Shown: positions 6,544 to 7,184 of the stretch, piece by piece
How the letters are laid out: every line of letters starts with the position of its first letter
Position numbering within the stretch: position 1 is the stretch's first letter
Source of the DNA: a bacterium
GTDB taxonomy: Bacteria; Verrucomicrobiota; Verrucomicrobiae; Limisphaerales; J093
Reading direction: 5' to 3'
Length of the DNA stretch: 7,184 nucleotides
Assembly (NCBI GenBank): GCA_021839785.1
Contig: JAKCAB010000627.1
Span: forward strand, 1-7,184
Program-made: the position numbers and the translations under genes
Notes under the pieces: model-generated
What the model was told of the DNA's origin: nothing
What the model saw: only the letters and a program-made list of their open reading frames with translations
Databases searched by the model: none

Positions 6544-7108
6544 TCACGGCGCTGGCGCTGCCGCGGAACGGAGCAAGCCGGGGAAGCGGCATTCCGCGCA
6601 CAGCGAGTTCGAGTGCTCGCAAAAGTCTCGCACGATCTGGAGCAAGCCTTGCTGGTGCGCGGCGCGAATCGGACGCGGCAGGCCCCGCCCGGCCAGCAGA
6701 CGTTCGCGGGCCAGGCGAAGCACCGCGTTGTCTTCGGCGGCAGGCCAGGCGAGGAAGCGACGCTCCACCCGTTCTTGCAGGCGCGCGTTGCCGCCGGCCT
6801 GGGCGCGACTCCACAGCCAAGGCAGGAGCGCGTTCGCGGCGAGATCCGTCATCCGCGCCGGTCCCAGCAGGGGTTGTGGCTGCGGCGTCGGCGCGCTCGT
6901 CAAGGTGAAGTGGCGGGACCAAAAGGAATCCGGTTCCGGCTGCAAGCCAGCGGCCACCGAAGCGAGCAATTCAGGCTCAGGCACGTCGTCCGCCAGCCAG
7001 GTTTCCCAGCGGTCGGCCCAACCAGGCGTTGCCAACCAGTGGGCGGCGAGCGCGAGGCGCCGTTGCGGGTGGTTCGCGGGCCGCAGGCCGTGGAAGCGCC
7101 AGGCGGAG
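6544..7108 (-). CDS. DUF2851-family protein, C-terminal part (5' end missing)
   Basis: The 187 C-terminal residues of a protein that I recognise as DUF2851-like, a family of unknown function. Visible support is the block WRFHGLRPANHPQRRLALAAHWL, characteristic of the family, and a Cys-containing end, DFCEHSNSLCAECRF (C-x7-C-x2-C), which resembles a small metal site. Between them are a Trp-rich helical stretch (LLPWLWSRAQ) and the segment ERVERRFLAWPAAEDNAVL. The frame stays open to the window edge, but upstream of 7108 the DNA is a reverse-complement copy of the gene's own interior, so the residues read there (including a TTG start at 7152) are not genuine. The N-terminal part of the gene is therefore absent. 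It is convergent with the deacetylase, 143 nt away. No function is proposed. Confidence 0.72.
6696..6771 (+). repeat. Inner arm of 76-bp perfect inverted repeat
   Basis: Exact reverse complement of 7109-7184. This arm lies within the DUF2851 frame, coding on the - strand for VERRFLAWPAAEDNAV and the following residues, so it is the authentic copy. Identity stops at 6771/6772. Confidence 0.97.
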
Positions 7109-7184
7109 CGGGTGGAGCGTCGCTTCCTCGCCTGGCCTGCCGCCGAAGACAACGCGGTGCTTCGCCTGGCCCGCGAACGTCTGC
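7109..7184 (-). repeat. Outer arm of 76-bp inverted repeat at window end (probable fold-back artefact)
   Basis: All 76 bases match the reverse complement of 6696-6771, and the match runs to the last base of the window. Read on the + strand it encodes the same peptide (VERRFLAWPAAEDNAV...) that the inner arm encodes on the - strand. The arms are separated by 337 nt. A long perfect palindromic turn-back reaching a sequence end, inside a gene, is most simply a chimeric read or assembly fold-back, though a real inverted duplication cannot be excluded. Confidence 0.95.

Noticed and set aside
6474..6908. + strand open frame opposite the DUF2851 gene
   Set aside because: Composition is Arg/Ala/Ser-rich with no motif, while the opposite strand carries family-specific residues.
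7109..7184. Inverted repeat as a transposon terminal repeat or invertible switch
   Set aside because: No transposase or recombinase is present, the inner arm lies inside a conserved coding sequence, and the repeat runs to the window edge; a fold-back artefact explains it better.

Overview
The window is high-GC bacterial DNA. It carries the distal end of a division and cell-wall (dcw) cluster on the + strand, in the order ddl, ftsQ, ftsA, ftsZ. After it come a convergent efp gene, a 0.5-kb gene-poor gap, a secreted NodB-family polysaccharide deacetylase and, at the right edge, the C-terminal part of a DUF2851-family gene on the - strand. The gene order, a divergent FtsZ ending in a clear division-peptide motif (D-x-P-x-Y-I-R-R), an EF-P with a PGN tip loop and a DUF2851 gene together suggest Verrucomicrobiota. 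Placement near Pedosphaera/Limisphaerales is an inference from protein style; there is no rRNA to confirm it.

Layout. Positions 1-4447 are one tightly packed + strand block. ddl ends 2 nt before ftsQ, ftsQ overlaps ftsA by 8 nt, and ftsA ends 19 nt before ftsZ, so the four are probably co-transcribed. Ddl makes the D-Ala-D-Ala dipeptide for peptidoglycan precursors. FtsQ is the bitopic divisome scaffold, FtsA the actin-like membrane anchor, and FtsZ the tubulin-like ring protein that FtsA tethers. A GC-rich hairpin at 4468-4498 separates ftsZ from the convergent efp (4533-5090, - strand). Positions 5091-5623 hold no gene I can support, but contain several inverted repeats and a small tandem repeat. 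The deacetylase (5624-6400, +) has an apparent twin-arginine signal. A 143-nt gap with an AT-rich inverted-repeat patch separates it from the convergent DUF2851 gene (6544 to about 7108, -).

Most notable observations. (1) The last 76 bases (7109-7184) are a perfect reverse complement of 6696-6771, inside the DUF2851 gene. This looks like a fold-back chimera or assembly artefact at a contig end, so the 5' end of that gene as read here is not real. (2) FtsZ departs from the consensus at nearly every nucleotide-contact loop (tubulin signature reads GGNTASG, T3 loop altered and shorter), while the catalytic T7 loop is intact. (3) EF-P has Asn32 where the modified Lys or Arg normally sits. I see no undescribed multi-gene system here; this is mainly a housekeeping region with some unusual proteins.
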